A stretch of 64,000 bases of DNA from Arcobacter caeni (lineage in GTDB: Bacteria; Campylobacterota; Campylobacteria; Campylobacterales; Arcobacteraceae): positions 22,394 through 86,393 of the forward strand of contig NZ_MUXE01000012.1 in assembly GCF_003063245.1 (NCBI RefSeq), in the 5' to 3' direction. This document shows positions 52,707 through 62,112 of this stretch, piece after piece. A program made the translations under genes and the position numbers. Positions within the stretch are counted from its first letter, which is position 1; each line of letters begins with the position of its first letter. The notes below the pieces were generated by a model. That model was not told the origin of the DNA. It worked only from the letters and a program-made list of their open reading frames with translations, and searched no databases.

Positions 52707-53867
52707 CTATTTTGCGTAAAAGAATTTACTAAAAATAATATTAAATTTTTTACTTTCTTCATCATCTTGAAGATTTAATTTTTCTATCATTTTAGGATTA
52801 ACTGTGTAATATCCGAAAATTACTTCTACTTTATCACCTTTTTGTAATTTGACATCATAGTTAATAACTCTTCTTTCATTTGCTTTTAACATATTGTTTT
52901 CTATTTCACTATCAGCTATCCACGGCATTGTAGGTTTTCCATCTTTTCCTATAATTCTTGCAAAAGATTTTGTATCAAGAGTTATTGTTTTTGAATCTCT
53001 TAATATACTTACTTTTAATTGAGCCAGTCTTAAAGATTGTAAAAATAGATTATGAGCTGCTTCATTTTTTATAGATACTTCAAAGTTATTTGAATTTTCT
53101 TTTAAATCAATTTTTATATATTTTGCTAATAAATCTTGATTTTTAGAACCACTTGCAAATCCATGGAATCTATGTTCTTTTGTGATTTTTATTGAAGTTG
53201 CACTTCCTGAAATTTTTGGCATATGACAAGAAATACAGTTTGTTTCTTCATCTTTTGCTCCTTTTTCATCCATTCTACATAAATCAAAATTATTGTCATT
53301 TTGCATATGTGAGTGACATCCCATACACATCTTTCCTGTATAAAAGTTATCATTTGAATAATCTATTTTATGAAATGGAGAACCTGATTTTTCTTTCATC
53401 ATTCCAAAGAATGAAACTTCATCTTTGAAGCTTTTATTTTTTTGATCTCTATTATTTTCATTTGCAGAATAAAAAACTTTTTTTTCTTCTGAAATTATAT
53501 TTTTATTTGCTTTTGCGTGATTTTCAACATCTTTTATACTATGACAATAAACACAAGAAATCGCTTCTTGAGTTTGTACATTGTTGTTTTCAGGCATAGC
53601 TTTTTTATTTTCTTCAAGATTTTTTAAAAGTTCCAAATCCGTTGGTGTGTGACATGTTGCACAAGTGTAACTTTCTTTTTGTTTATCAGGATGTAAATCC
53701 CACATTGCTTTATGAACTTTATTTTCAAAAATAGAAGCTTTTCTATGTGATGAATCATAAAATTCACCATAAATTGTTGGATGGCATCCTTTACAAGTAG
53801 TACTGTCTATTAATTCACTTGCATAAATATTTAAAATTATAAATATTATTGATAATATAATTTTCAT
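52707..53867 (-). CDS. Exported pentahaem c-type cytochrome
   Basis: 386 residues with a signal peptide (~1-17) and five CxxCH motifs: 25-29, 69-73, 105-109, 181-185 and 211-215. The C-terminal ~170 residues (~216-386) have no haem motif and are beta-rich. The haem-rich front resembles cytochrome c554/NapC-NrfB-type folds. The first motif is CKGCH rather than the CxxCK of nitrite reductase NrfA, so it is not NrfA. The upstream NapG-like ferredoxin gene, 82 bases away, suggests an electron-transfer pair. The terminal substrate is unknown. Confidence 0.85.
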   Translation of the reverse strand: MKIILSIIFIILNIYASELIDSTTCKGCHPTIYGEFYDSSHRKASIFENKVHKAMWDLHPDKQKESYTCATCHTPTDLELLKNLEENKKAMPENNNVQTQEAISCVYCHSIKDVENHAKANKNIISEEKKVFYSANENNRDQKNKSFKDEVSFFGMMKEKSGSPFHKIDYSNDNFYTGKMCMGCHSHMQNDNNFDLCRMDEKGAKDEETNCISCHMPKISGSATSIKITKEHRFHGFASGSKNQDLLAKYIKIDLKENSNNFEVSIKNEAAHNLFLQSLRLAQLKVSILRDSKTITLDTKSFARIIGKDGKPTMPWIADSEIENNMLKANERRVINYDVKLQKGDKVEVIFGYYTVNPKMIEKLNLQDDEESKKFNIIFSKFFYAK

Positions 53868-53922
53868 TTATTCCCCTTTTAAAATTGTTTTTGGAGTTTA
53901 TTTAAAAAATAAAGTATATAAA

Positions 53923-53936
53923 ATGATATGAATCAA
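53923..53936 (-). promoter_or_regulatory. FNR/CRP-family-like site upstream of the pentahaem cytochrome
   Basis: On the minus strand, TTGATTCATATCAT matches TTGATnnnnATCAA at 9 of 10 specified positions. It lies 56 bases before the cytochrome ATG, in the gap after the ferredoxin gene, and would suit oxygen- or nitrosative-stress control. Confidence 0.4.
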
Positions 53937-53949
53937 TTATAAGTTTGTA

Positions 53950-54684
53950 TTATAATTTATTATTTCTTTTACCATTTACATAATAATCTTCATAAGATAA
54001 TCTAGGTTCAATAACAATTGCACTGCTAGGACATAATTCTGCACATACTCCACAACCAACACAAGAAGAGTTTATTTTAGGTCTTTTTCCATTATTTGCA
54101 CTATCATCTATCATTTCTATTGCTAAAATTGAGTTGGGAAAAGGACACATATCCGCACAAATAGTGCATTGTTTATCTTCATAGTTTTCAAGTTTTTCTA
54201 ATACTTTATTTTCTAAATTATTTTTATGAGGATGTTCATAAATTTTATTTATATTTTTTCTTGATACTTTTTCTGTACTAATACCAATACATTTATTTGA
54301 ATATTTAAATACAGCAACACCCATTTTAACATCTTCGGGTTTTTCAGCAAGATGATTAAGAGCACTTGTAGGACAAGCAAGAACACATGGAAGTGCAGTA
54401 CATAAATAACAAGCTCTTTTTAAAGGTTCTATAAAAGGTGTTCCAACCCCTAAACCTTGTGTAATATCAGCTAATTCTATACTATGATATGGGCAAACTT
54501 GTTCACATTGCCCACATTTAATGCACAAAGCTAAAAAATCATTTTCATTTACAGCACCAGGCGGTCGAAGTAATAAATTGTCAGCTTTTAAATAAGGACT
54601 TAAAACCGCTCCACCAGCTGTTAGTAATCCTAAAATTCCTAAGGTTGAATATTGTATAAATTCTCTTCTATTTGTTGTTTTCAT
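53950..54684 (-). CDS. NapG/MauM-like 4Fe-4S ferredoxin with Tat signal
   Basis: 244 residues. The Tat motif NRREFIQ begins the protein and is followed by a hydrophobic stretch. Four 4Fe-4S cysteine sets follow: CIKCGQCEQVCP, CYLCTALPCVLACP, CTICADMCP and CVGCGVCAELCP. This organisation is that of periplasmic NapG, which passes electrons from quinol (with NapH) to a cytochrome. No NapH, NapA or NapC gene is adjacent. The pentahaem cytochrome downstream is the likely acceptor. Confidence 0.87.
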   Translation of the reverse strand: MKTTNRREFIQYSTLGILGLLTAGGAVLSPYLKADNLLLRPPGAVNENDFLALCIKCGQCEQVCPYHSIELADITQGLGVGTPFIEPLKRACYLCTALPCVLACPTSALNHLAEKPEDVKMGVAVFKYSNKCIGISTEKVSRKNINKIYEHPHKNNLENKVLEKLENYEDKQCTICADMCPFPNSILAIEMIDDSANNGKRPKINSSCVGCGVCAELCPSSAIVIEPRLSYEDYYVNGKRNNKL

Positions 54685-54762
54685 GATAAACCGTAAATTA
54701 AAATTTATTAATCTTACAATCTTTTAAAAAAAATAAAAATGCGATAAATCAAGATATATTGA

Positions 54763-55647
54763 TTAATCCATCAAGTTTTGTTTCGAACAAATCATATATT
54801 TAGTATCTAAAAACTCGAATTCTAAATAATTTGCTTGAAGCACAAGCCTTTTTGCTTTTGTTATTTCTTCTCTTTTTTCTTGAGAAATTTTGTTGTTCAA
54901 AAAATCATTTGCAAAACTTTCACTTACTCCATAAAGTGGATCACCTACAATTTTGTGTCCAATAGAGTTTAAGTGAACTCTGATTTGATGTTGTCTTCCT
55001 GTTTGTGGAATAGCTTCTACTAAAGTTTGATTTTTTTCTTTATTGTAAGAAATAGGTTTAATAATAGTAGTTGATTCTTTCCCTTTTAAATCAGTTTTCA
55101 TTTTTAGTTTTATTAAACCTGTATCATTTGTGATTGGTGAATTTATGATTAACTCTTCTTTTATTTCTCCATCAACTAAAGCTTGATATTTTTTTATATA
55201 GAGTTTTTCTTCAAACATGTTTTTTAAAATCATATCACTAAAGGCATTTTTAGAAACCAAAACTAAACCAGAAGTTTCAGCGTCAATTCGGTGAACTAAA
55301 GAGCCTTTTTCTCCAAATTGGTATTTGATTTCATCTAAAAGTGTGTAAATATTTAGTTGATGAGAAGAGGGATGAACCATAATTCCACTTGGTTTATCAA
55401 AAATAGCAAAATGAAAAGAGTCAAATATCGGTTTTAAACCTTTTGTAATCGCAATAAAAATAGTGATATAAATATATTCAGATTTTATAAGTTGATTTTT
55501 TTGTAGGCGAGTGTTATTTTCATCGGTGATTTTGCCTTTTTCTAAAAGAGATAAAAGTAGTTTAGAATCTATTAAAATATCTTGAGTTAAAAACTCTTCG
55601 ATTTTTTTTCCTTTTATAGTTTTAAACTCTTTTTTTATGTACGGCAA
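54763..55647 (-). CDS. RluA-family pseudouridine synthase
   Basis: 294 residues. An N-terminal region (~1-60) with an S4-like KIEEFL...DSKLLLSLLEKGKIT pattern precedes the catalytic domain. The motif is HRIDAETSGLVLVSK, with the catalytic aspartate, followed by PQTGRQHQIRVHLNSIGHKIVGDPLYG. This is the RluA/RluC/RluD fold, distinct from the RsuA/RluE group of the two genes upstream. Which 23S or tRNA uridine it modifies is not readable. Confidence 0.9.
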   Translation of the reverse strand: MPYIKKEFKTIKGKKIEEFLTQDILIDSKLLLSLLEKGKITDENNTRLQKNQLIKSEYIYITIFIAITKGLKPIFDSFHFAIFDKPSGIMVHPSSHQLNIYTLLDEIKYQFGEKGSLVHRIDAETSGLVLVSKNAFSDMILKNMFEEKLYIKKYQALVDGEIKEELIINSPITNDTGLIKLKMKTDLKGKESTTIIKPISYNKEKNQTLVEAIPQTGRQHQIRVHLNSIGHKIVGDPLYGVSESFANDFLNNKISQEKREEITKAKRLVLQANYLEFEFLDTKYMICSKQNLMD

Positions 55648-55725
55648 AGGGATTCCTTATTTTTTGGAAGTATACAATATGTGTTCTTAACGAAGAAATA
55701 TAAAAAAACTTAATATAATCGTCTC

Positions 55726-56205
55726 ATGCAAAAAGATTTAATTACAAAAAATGGTTTCGAAAAAATAGTTGAAGAGTTCAAAACTTTATTAAAACAAAAA
55801 ACTTTCTGGGTAAAAGAGAAAGAAATAGCAGCACAACTAGGCGATAGAAGTGAAAATGCTGAATATATAGCTGCTAAAGAGCAAATAAGAAACACAGATA
55901 AACGACTTCGTTTTTTAGACAGAATTATAAATAACAGTGAAGTAATAGATATTTCACTGATTCCTCATAATAGAGTGAATTTTGGCTCACAAGTTACTAT
56001 AAAAGATTTAAATACAAATGAAAACAAAACTTTTATTATTTTAGGAACTCACGAAACAAATCCAAATGAAAATAAAATATCAAACAAATCACCATTTGGA
56101 AAAGCTTTAATTGGTAAAAATATAGATGAAGAGTTTGAGTTTAATATAAATGACAATTTTTATGAGTATCAAATAATTTCAATAAAAGAGTACGATTTTG
56201 AATAA
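55726..56205 (+). CDS. greB: Transcription elongation factor GreB (GreA/GreB family)
   Basis: 159 residues. An N-terminal coiled coil (~1-75) carries GDRSENAEYIAAKEQ, holding the acidic residues that insert into RNA polymerase to stimulate transcript cleavage. A C-terminal FKBP-like domain follows (GKALIGKNIDEEFEF). The basic coiled-coil and the AAQLGDRSENAEYIA segment favour GreB over GreA. It overlaps the downstream methyltransferase start by eight bases. Confidence 0.9.
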   Translation: MQKDLITKNGFEKIVEEFKTLLKQKTFWVKEKEIAAQLGDRSENAEYIAAKEQIRNTDKRLRFLDRIINNSEVIDISLIPHNRVNFGSQVTIKDLNTNENKTFIILGTHETNPNENKISNKSPFGKALIGKNIDEEFEFNINDNFYEYQIISIKEYDFE

Positions 56206-57118
56206 AATAAATATAGAAAAATTAAAAGAGATAATTTTAGAAAATCTAAAAGATAAAAGCCCTGAAATGAAAAGAGTTTTTCACGGACGAGGAAACTTTT
56301 ATGATGATTATAATTATTTAGTAATAGATAGTTTAAATGATATTTTATTAGCAACTTTATTTCAAGAAATACCACAAGATATAGAAAAACAAATAATAAA
56401 TGTACTTGAAGAAGTATATAAAAAAAAGCAATTTAAAACTTTGATTTTACAAAGAAGATATAAAAAAGACAATTTAAATGAAGTTTTAAAAGGAATTGTT
56501 CCAAAAGATTCAATAGCAATTGAAAATGGATTAAAATATAAAATAAACTTTTCAAATCAAAATATTGGAATATTTGCTGATATGAAAGCAGGACGAGAAT
56601 ATATCCAGTCTATTTGTAAAGATAAAAATATCTTAAATCTTTTTTCATATACATGTGCTTTTTCTGTGGTAGCAATTAGTGCAAAAGCTTCAAAAGTAGT
56701 AAATGTAGATATGGCAAAAGGTGCTTTAACAACAGGTCGTGAGAATCATCACCTAAATAATCTTGATACAAAAAAAGTAAAGTTTATGCCCTATGATATT
56801 TTAAAATCGTGGAGTAGAATCAAAAAAGAAGGTCCTTATGATATTATCATTATTGATCCACCAACTTTGCAAAAAGGAAGTTTTGAAGCTACAAAGGATT
56901 ATGAAAAAATTATAAAAAGACTTGAACAACTAGCAAATGAAAAGTGTATAGTTTTATCTTGTTTAAATGCACCAGAAATACCAAGTGTGTTTATAAAAGA
57001 TATTTTCAAAGAGTTCGCTAGTGATTTTGTATTTGAAAAAAGATTGGAAAATCCAGAAACTTTTGTGGTAATTGATGATGAGAAAGCTCTAAAAAATCTT
57101 ATCTTTAAAAGAGATTGA
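56198..57118 (+). CDS. Class I SAM-dependent rRNA methyltransferase, RlmI-like
   Basis: 306 residues from a TTG that overlaps the greB stop. An N-terminal ~100-residue helical part precedes KINFSNQNIGIFADMKAGREYI, the SAM loop LNLFSYTCAFSVVAISA, and the catalytic IIIDPPTLQKGSF. This is the RlmI/RlmK (YccW-type) catalytic core, but the PUA domain of RlmI is absent. The product is probably m5C or m2G in rRNA; specificity is uncertain. It is coupled to greB. Confidence 0.83.
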   Translation: MNKINIEKLKEIILENLKDKSPEMKRVFHGRGNFYDDYNYLVIDSLNDILLATLFQEIPQDIEKQIINVLEEVYKKKQFKTLILQRRYKKDNLNEVLKGIVPKDSIAIENGLKYKINFSNQNIGIFADMKAGREYIQSICKDKNILNLFSYTCAFSVVAISAKASKVVNVDMAKGALTTGRENHHLNNLDTKKVKFMPYDILKSWSRIKKEGPYDIIIIDPPTLQKGSFEATKDYEKIIKRLEQLANEKCIVLSCLNAPEIPSVFIKDIFKEFASDFVFEKRLENPETFVVIDDEKALKNLIFKRD

Positions 57119-57173
57119 AAAATATCTTAGATATACTCCCAAACTCAAAAAAATCAATCAATAGGATTCTTTA

Positions 57174-58376
57174 ATGGAAAATAAAAACGGCGTTGTTCAA
57201 AGATATATAAATGGCAATTTGGTAATTCAAATATTAGTAGGAATAGTATTAGGAGTTATAGTTGCTATGATTTCCAAAGAATTAGCAATGTCTTTTTCTA
57301 TATTAGGAACTCTTTTTATTAAAGCATTAAAAGCAATCGCTCCTGTTTTGGTTTTAGTTTTGGTTGCAACTGCAATTATGAAAAAAGAAGTTGGAGTTGA
57401 AACAGGAATGAAACCAATTTTGACTTTGTATTTTATTGGTACATTTTTATCAGCATTAGTTGCTGTGGTTGTTAGTTTTATATTTCCAACAACTCTTGTT
57501 TTATTAGAAGTATCAACGGAGCAATTATCACATCCTGGAAGTATTATTGAAGTATTAAAAACAGTATTATTTAATATTGTTGATAATCCAGTAAATGCTC
57601 TTCAATCAGGGAACTTTATAGGTATTTTAGCATGGGCGATTGCTCTTGGTTTTGCTATGCATTACAGCTCAAATGAAACAAAAAAAGTATTTGAAGATGT
57701 ATCTCATGGTGTTACAAAAATAGTTAAATTTATAATAAAATTAGCTCCTTTTGGTATTTTTGGACTTGTTGCTGAAACTTTTGCACAAACTGGTTTTACA
57801 GCATTGTTAGGATATTCACAACTTCTTCTTGTGTTAGTTGGAACGATGTTATTTGTGGCTTTTGTTATAAATCCAATTATCGTTTATATAAAAATCAAAT
57901 CAAATCCATTTCCTTTGGTTTTAACATGTATAAAAGAGAGTGGAATAACTGCATTTTTTACAAGAAGTAGTGCTGCAAATATTCCTGTAAATTTAAATTT
58001 ATGTAAAAAACTTAATTTAAATGAAGATACATATTCTATATCAATTCCATTGGGTGCAACTATTAATATGGCAGGAGCTGCTGTTACAATTACTGTTTTA
58101 ACACTTGCAACGGTTCATACTTTAGGTATTCCTATTGATATTGGAACGGCATTATTATTAAGTGTTATTGCATCTATTGCTGCTTGTGGAGTTTCTGGCG
58201 TTGCTGGTGGTTCTTTACTTTTGATTCCACTTGCTTGTTCTTTATTTGGTATTTCAAATGATATTGCTCTTCAAGTTGTGGCTATTGGTTTTGTAATTAG
58301 TGTTGTTCAAGATTCTATGGAAACAGCACTTAACTCTTCAACGGATGTAATTTTTACAGCTGCTTGTCATAAATAG
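57174..58376 (+). CDS. sstT: Serine/threonine:sodium symporter SstT
   Basis: 400 residues, DAACS (dicarboxylate/amino acid:cation symporter) family with about eight to nine helices. Marks are [37 protein letters not shown], then [29 protein letters not shown] and the [26 protein letters not shown] segment. The SRSSAA-like FFTRSSAA hairpin matches SstT rather than GltP. It stands alone, with the OFA transporter gene following after nine bases. Confidence 0.94.
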   Translation: MENKNGVVQRYINGNLVIQILVGIVLGVIVAMISKELAMSFSILGTLFIKALKAIAPVLVLVLVATAIMKKEVGVETGMKPILTLYFIGTFLSALVAVVVSFIFPTTLVLLEVSTEQLSHPGSIIEVLKTVLFNIVDNPVNALQSGNFIGILAWAIALGFAMHYSSNETKKVFEDVSHGVTKIVKFIIKLAPFGIFGLVAETFAQTGFTALLGYSQLLLVLVGTMLFVAFVINPIIVYIKIKSNPFPLVLTCIKESGITAFFTRSSAANIPVNLNLCKKLNLNEDTYSISIPLGATINMAGAAVTITVLTLATVHTLGIPIDIGTALLLSVIASIAACGVSGVAGGSLLLIPLACSLFGISNDIALQVVAIGFVISVVQDSMETALNSSTDVIFTAACHK

Positions 58377-58385
58377 GAATTATTA

Positions 58386-59636
58386 ATGGTGAAAAAAAAT
58401 AGATGGCTTATGGCATTAAGTGCTGTAGGTGTTCATATTTGTATTGGTTCTGTGTATGCATGGAGTGTGTATGTAAAACCAATCCAAGAACAAATGTCGT
58501 GGAATTTAACAGATGTTACGATTGCTTTTAGTATTGCGATTTTCTTTTTGGGATTAAGTGCTGCACTTATGGGAAAATTCGTAGAAAAAAATGGTCCAAG
58601 AGTTTCAGCAATAATTGCAGCATTTTTATTTGGTTTAGGAACTATGGGTTCAGGACTTGCCATTATGATGGAATCAAAAATGCTTTTATACTTCTTTTAT
58701 GGAGTAATGGGCGGTTGTGGTTTAGGAATAGGGTATATTTCACCTGTTTCAACGCTAGTAAAATGGTTTCCTGATAAAAGAGGAATGGCAACAGGACTAG
58801 CTATCATGGGATTTGGATTTGCATCTGCTATTTGGGGTCCAACTATTAAAATTTTAATAGGAAGTGTTGGAATTTCTGGAACATTTTTTATTTTAGGTGC
58901 TGTTTATTTTGTAGTAATGTTTGCATCTGCTCTTTATCTTGAAAAACCACATGATGAATATTTACCAAAGAAATTTGAGCAAAAAATCAAAGAGGGTAAA
59001 AAGAAAATCAAAGAAGATTTAGCACAATTAGGTCTAAACGAAGCTGTAAAAACTCCAAGATTTTACGGTCTTTGGATTATGCTATTTATAAATGTAACTT
59101 GTGGAATTGCTATTATTGGAGTTGCATCGCCTTTACTTCAAGAAGTTTTAGGTATCTCAGCAATAGCAGCAGCTGCGGCTGTTGGTTTAATGGGGATTTT
59201 TAATGGAGCCGGAAGACTTTTATGGGCATCTTTGAGTGATTATTTAACAAGACCGATTGTTTATGTTATATTTTTTGCAACTCAAATAATCGCTTTTTAT
59301 ATGTTACCGTCAATTAAAGAAATAGTTGTATTTCAAGTGGTTCTATATTTTATTATGACTTGTTATGGAGGAGGATTTGCTTCAATTCCTGCATATATAG
59401 GAGATATTTTTGGAACAAAAGAACTTGGTGCGATTCATGGTTATATTCTAACCGCATGGGCGGCTGCTGGACTTGTTGGACCACTTATTATTTCTATGGT
59501 AAAAGATGCGACTGGTTCATACTCACAAACACTTTATGTATTCGCAGGATTTTTTATAATCGCATTAATTGTTTCAATTTTAATGATTGTAAATATCAAA
59601 TCTATCAAAAAGAAAAAACTAAAACATCATCACTAA
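58386..59636 (+). CDS. OFA-family MFS transporter (oxalate/formate antiporter-like)
   Basis: 416 residues with 12 predicted helices. The N-terminus GVHICIGSVYAWSVYVKPI and helix-4/5 YFFYGVMGGCGLGIGYISPVSTLVKWFPDKRGMATGLAIMGFG are family signatures. The GFGFASAIWGP stretch contains the OFA glycine pattern. A charged central loop lies between helices 6 and 7. The likely substrate is a carboxylic acid; which one is unknown. A terminator follows. Confidence 0.88.
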   Translation: MVKKNRWLMALSAVGVHICIGSVYAWSVYVKPIQEQMSWNLTDVTIAFSIAIFFLGLSAALMGKFVEKNGPRVSAIIAAFLFGLGTMGSGLAIMMESKMLLYFFYGVMGGCGLGIGYISPVSTLVKWFPDKRGMATGLAIMGFGFASAIWGPTIKILIGSVGISGTFFILGAVYFVVMFASALYLEKPHDEYLPKKFEQKIKEGKKKIKEDLAQLGLNEAVKTPRFYGLWIMLFINVTCGIAIIGVASPLLQEVLGISAIAAAAAVGLMGIFNGAGRLLWASLSDYLTRPIVYVIFFATQIIAFYMLPSIKEIVVFQVVLYFIMTCYGGGFASIPAYIGDIFGTKELGAIHGYILTAWAAAGLVGPLIISMVKDATGSYSQTLYVFAGFFIIALIVSILMIVNIKSIKKKKLKHHH

Positions 59637-59638
59637 AT

Positions 59639-59663
59639 AAAAGAGTAGGAAACTACTTTTTTA
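59639..59663 (+). terminator. Rho-independent terminator after the OFA transporter
   Basis: AAAAGAGTAG pairs with CTACTTTTTT across a short GAAA loop and runs into Ts. Confidence 0.75.
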
Positions 59664-59702
59664 TTTGACTTTTCATCAAATTTCTATTATGATTTTAACT
59701 TG

Positions 59703-59715
59703 TCCAATGATTGGA
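59703..59715. promoter_or_regulatory. Perfect 13-bp palindrome, candidate operator of the GntR regulator
   Basis: TCCAATGATTGGA is symmetric around the central G and lies 36 bases before the regulator ATG, where an autoregulatory site for a FadR-type GntR protein would be expected. Confidence 0.5.
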
Positions 59716-59750
59716 TGAATTTGAAATATAAATAAATATTAGGAATTATA

Positions 59751-60407
59751 ATGGAAATTAAAAAACCAATAAAACAATCTCTTCCAAAACAAATATCAAT
59801 ACAAATAGAAAAAGCAATCAAAGATGGTATTTTTAAAGTAGGGGAGAAAATCCCATCAGAACCTGAATTAGTAAAGAGTTTTGAAGTAAGCAGAAATACT
59901 ATAAGAGAAGCAATACAATCTTTGATACAAGCTGGAGTTTTAGAATCACGACAAGGAAATGGAACTTATGTTCTTACAAATGATAGATTTGAAGCAAATA
60001 TTTTAACTCGTTTAAGTTCTTCAAAAATTTCAGAAGTACATGAAGTAAGGATTTCTTTAGAAAAAGAGATAGTAAAACTAGCAGCTTTGAGAAGAACACA
60101 AGAGGATTTGATAAATATCAAAAAAGCATTAGATAAAAAAAATTCTATAAAAGATAATATCCAAGAAAATAGTAAAGCAGATTTTGAATTTCACTTATGT
60201 ATCGCAAAAGCTTGTCATAATTCTATTTTTTACGATTTATATAAATCAATCTCACAATATATTTGTACTTCAATTCAAGAACGATTAGAATTAACTTTTA
60301 TGGAAGAAGAGAATATCTCTGCTTTGCATACAGATTTATACGAAGCAATTTTTTCTCAAGATACAAAAAAAGCGCAAGAGATTATAAATAAAATCTTGGA
60401 AATCTAA
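59751..60407 (+). CDS. GntR/FadR-family transcriptional regulator
   Basis: 218 residues. An N-terminal winged helix with IPSEPELVKSFEVSRNTIREAIQSLIQAGVLESRQGNGTYV is followed by an all-helical FCD ligand domain (~80-218) with DFEFHLCIAKACHNSIF; its aspartate and histidines are metal-ligand candidates. FadR-type proteins bind carboxylic acids. It ends one base into the transporter start (TAATG). The transporter is therefore a likely target. Confidence 0.92.
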   Translation: MEIKKPIKQSLPKQISIQIEKAIKDGIFKVGEKIPSEPELVKSFEVSRNTIREAIQSLIQAGVLESRQGNGTYVLTNDRFEANILTRLSSSKISEVHEVRISLEKEIVKLAALRRTQEDLINIKKALDKKNSIKDNIQENSKADFEFHLCIAKACHNSIFYDLYKSISQYICTSIQERLELTFMEEENISALHTDLYEAIFSQDTKKAQEIINKILEI

Positions 60408-61606
60408 TGAAAACTAAATCTACAAAAATAAACACACAATTATTGGTAGTTTTTTTAGGAATCATTTTTGTCTCATTTAATCTAAGAGCGCCTATTACAT
60501 CTGTGGGACCAGTTATTGATTTAATCCAAGAGCAATATAAACTAAATAGTAGTATGGCTGGATTTATTACAACTTTGCCATTGTTAGCATTTGCTATATT
60601 TTCACCAATTGTTGCAAAAATAAATCACAAATTTGGACATGGCAAAACTATGTTTGCAGGACTCATACTAATAATCTTAGGATTGATACTTCGTTCTTAT
60701 CTGCAAGTTTTTGGCTTATTTGCTGGAACCATTTTTACAGGAATAGGAATTGCAATAGGAAATGTATTAATTCCAAGTGTAATCAAACACAAATTCAAAA
60801 AAAATGCTGGAAGTGTAATAAGTATTTATATCACAAGTATGTGTATCTTTGCAGCTATTGGCTCAGGAGTGAGTATTCCTATTACAAATATGTATGATTG
60901 GAATACCTCTTTAGCGATATGGGTAGTTTTAGCTTTTATTGCTTTATTGGTATGGCTTCCACAACTTAAAAAATCGCAAAATTATAATAATAGTGATGAT
61001 ATAAAAACTCAAGAACAAATGATTAGGAAATCAATATGGAAATCATCCCTTGCTTGGTGGGTAACTTTGTATATGGGAACACAATCTTTGATTTTTTATA
61101 CTTTGATTGCGTGGATGCCTTCGATTTTGATTTTCAAAGGTTTTGATAGTCACTTTGCTGGAATGATGTTATTGGTATTTCAGTTAGTTGGATTACCTGC
61201 TACTTTAATGATTCCAATAATTGCAGGAAAAATGAAAAATCAAAGATTAATCGCAACTTTAATTTCACTCATATATCTAATAGGAATGATAATATTCTTA
61301 TATGCACAAACATCATTTGTTATTATAGTTTCGATGATATTTTTGGGTCTTGGAATGGGTGGAGCAATTAGTTTAGCAATAGGATTTATAACACAAAGAA
61401 CACCACATGCAAAAAAAGCAGCAGAACTTTCAGGAATGTCACAATCAGCTGGATATTTTCTTGCAGCTTTTGGACCCTTGGTGCTTGGTTTTATTTATGA
61501 TGTATCAAAATCATGGACAACTGCATTAATAGTATTAATAATAGCAATAGGATTATTAACTATATTTGGTTTAAAAGCAGGAAAAGATGAACTTACTTAT
61601 CATTAA
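60407..61606 (+). CDS. CynX/NimT-family MFS transporter
   Basis: 399 residues with 12 helices. The N-terminus FVSFNLRAPITSVGPV and NKFGHGK-like NHKFGHGKTMFAGL loop match CynX/NimT proteins, as does the late LGMGGAISLAIGFITQRTPHAKKAAELSGMSQSAGYFLAAFGPLVLG. The substrate may be cyanate, a nitroimidazole or an organic acid. It is co-translated with the GntR regulator, which supports ligand-responsive expression. Confidence 0.88.
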   Translation: MKTKSTKINTQLLVVFLGIIFVSFNLRAPITSVGPVIDLIQEQYKLNSSMAGFITTLPLLAFAIFSPIVAKINHKFGHGKTMFAGLILIILGLILRSYLQVFGLFAGTIFTGIGIAIGNVLIPSVIKHKFKKNAGSVISIYITSMCIFAAIGSGVSIPITNMYDWNTSLAIWVVLAFIALLVWLPQLKKSQNYNNSDDIKTQEQMIRKSIWKSSLAWWVTLYMGTQSLIFYTLIAWMPSILIFKGFDSHFAGMMLLVFQLVGLPATLMIPIIAGKMKNQRLIATLISLIYLIGMIIFLYAQTSFVIIVSMIFLGLGMGGAISLAIGFITQRTPHAKKAAELSGMSQSAGYFLAAFGPLVLGFIYDVSKSWTTALIVLIIAIGLLTIFGLKAGKDELTYH

Positions 61607-61686
61607 TAAATTAATTTTAGCTATTTGCGGGTTTTTTTATAGTAGCATCAATTTTCAAATACCAATTAATAGAAAGAAATAATAAA

Positions 61687-62064
61687 ATGCAAAATAATGA
61701 AATTACAAAAGAAAATATAAATCAATTAGTAGTAACTTTTTATACAAAAGTTTTAAAAAATGAAAAAATATCTCCTTTTTTTATAGAAAAATTAGGAAGT
61801 GATATGAAATCAGAAATTTGGCAAAAACATATAAAAATACTTACAGATTTTTGGTACACAATATCTTTTGGGCATGGAGATTATAATGGCTCTCCATTTG
61901 CGCCACATATGCAAATATCAGGTTTAGATAGAGAATCATTTGAAACATGGATAAAACTGTTTTTTGAAACATTAGATAAGTTGTATACTGAAAATATAGC
62001 TGCAAAATTTAAAGAAAGAGCTTCTATAATAGCAAGTAATTTTATGAGAAATTTAAGAATCTAA
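61687..62064 (+). CDS. Group III truncated haemoglobin (Ctb-like)
   Basis: 125 residues with the group III features: a short start, YTKVLKNEKISPFF, HIKILTDFWYTISFG, and the proximal-histidine region PHMQISGLDRESFETWIKLFFETLD. In C. jejuni the homologue Ctb modulates O2 and NO metabolism and is induced by nitrosative stress. No TTAACnnnnGTTAA (NssR) site was found upstream. It converges with the SDR gene across a strong hairpin. Confidence 0.92.
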   Translation: MQNNEITKENINQLVVTFYTKVLKNEKISPFFIEKLGSDMKSEIWQKHIKILTDFWYTISFGHGDYNGSPFAPHMQISGLDRESFETWIKLFFETLDKLYTENIAAKFKERASIIASNFMRNLRI

Positions 62065-62078
62065 GAAAACAAAACTAC

Positions 62079-62112
62079 ACAGATATAAACAAGTTTTTTT
62101 GTTTATATCTGT
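62079..62112. terminator. Bidirectional terminator between the truncated haemoglobin and SDR genes
   Basis: Perfect 13-base arms ACAGATATAAACA (62079-62091) and TGTTTATATCTGT (62100-62112). The 3' arm covers the SDR stop codon. Confidence 0.85.

Noticed and set aside
52707..53867. Nitrite reductase NrfA
   Set aside because: Five haems, but the first motif is CKGCH, not CxxCK, and the protein is about 100 residues too short with a different C-terminal domain.
54747..54764. AATCAA-N6-TTGATT inverted repeat near the RluA stop
   Set aside because: Half-sites are oriented opposite to the FNR consensus and it lies at a stop codon, not a promoter.
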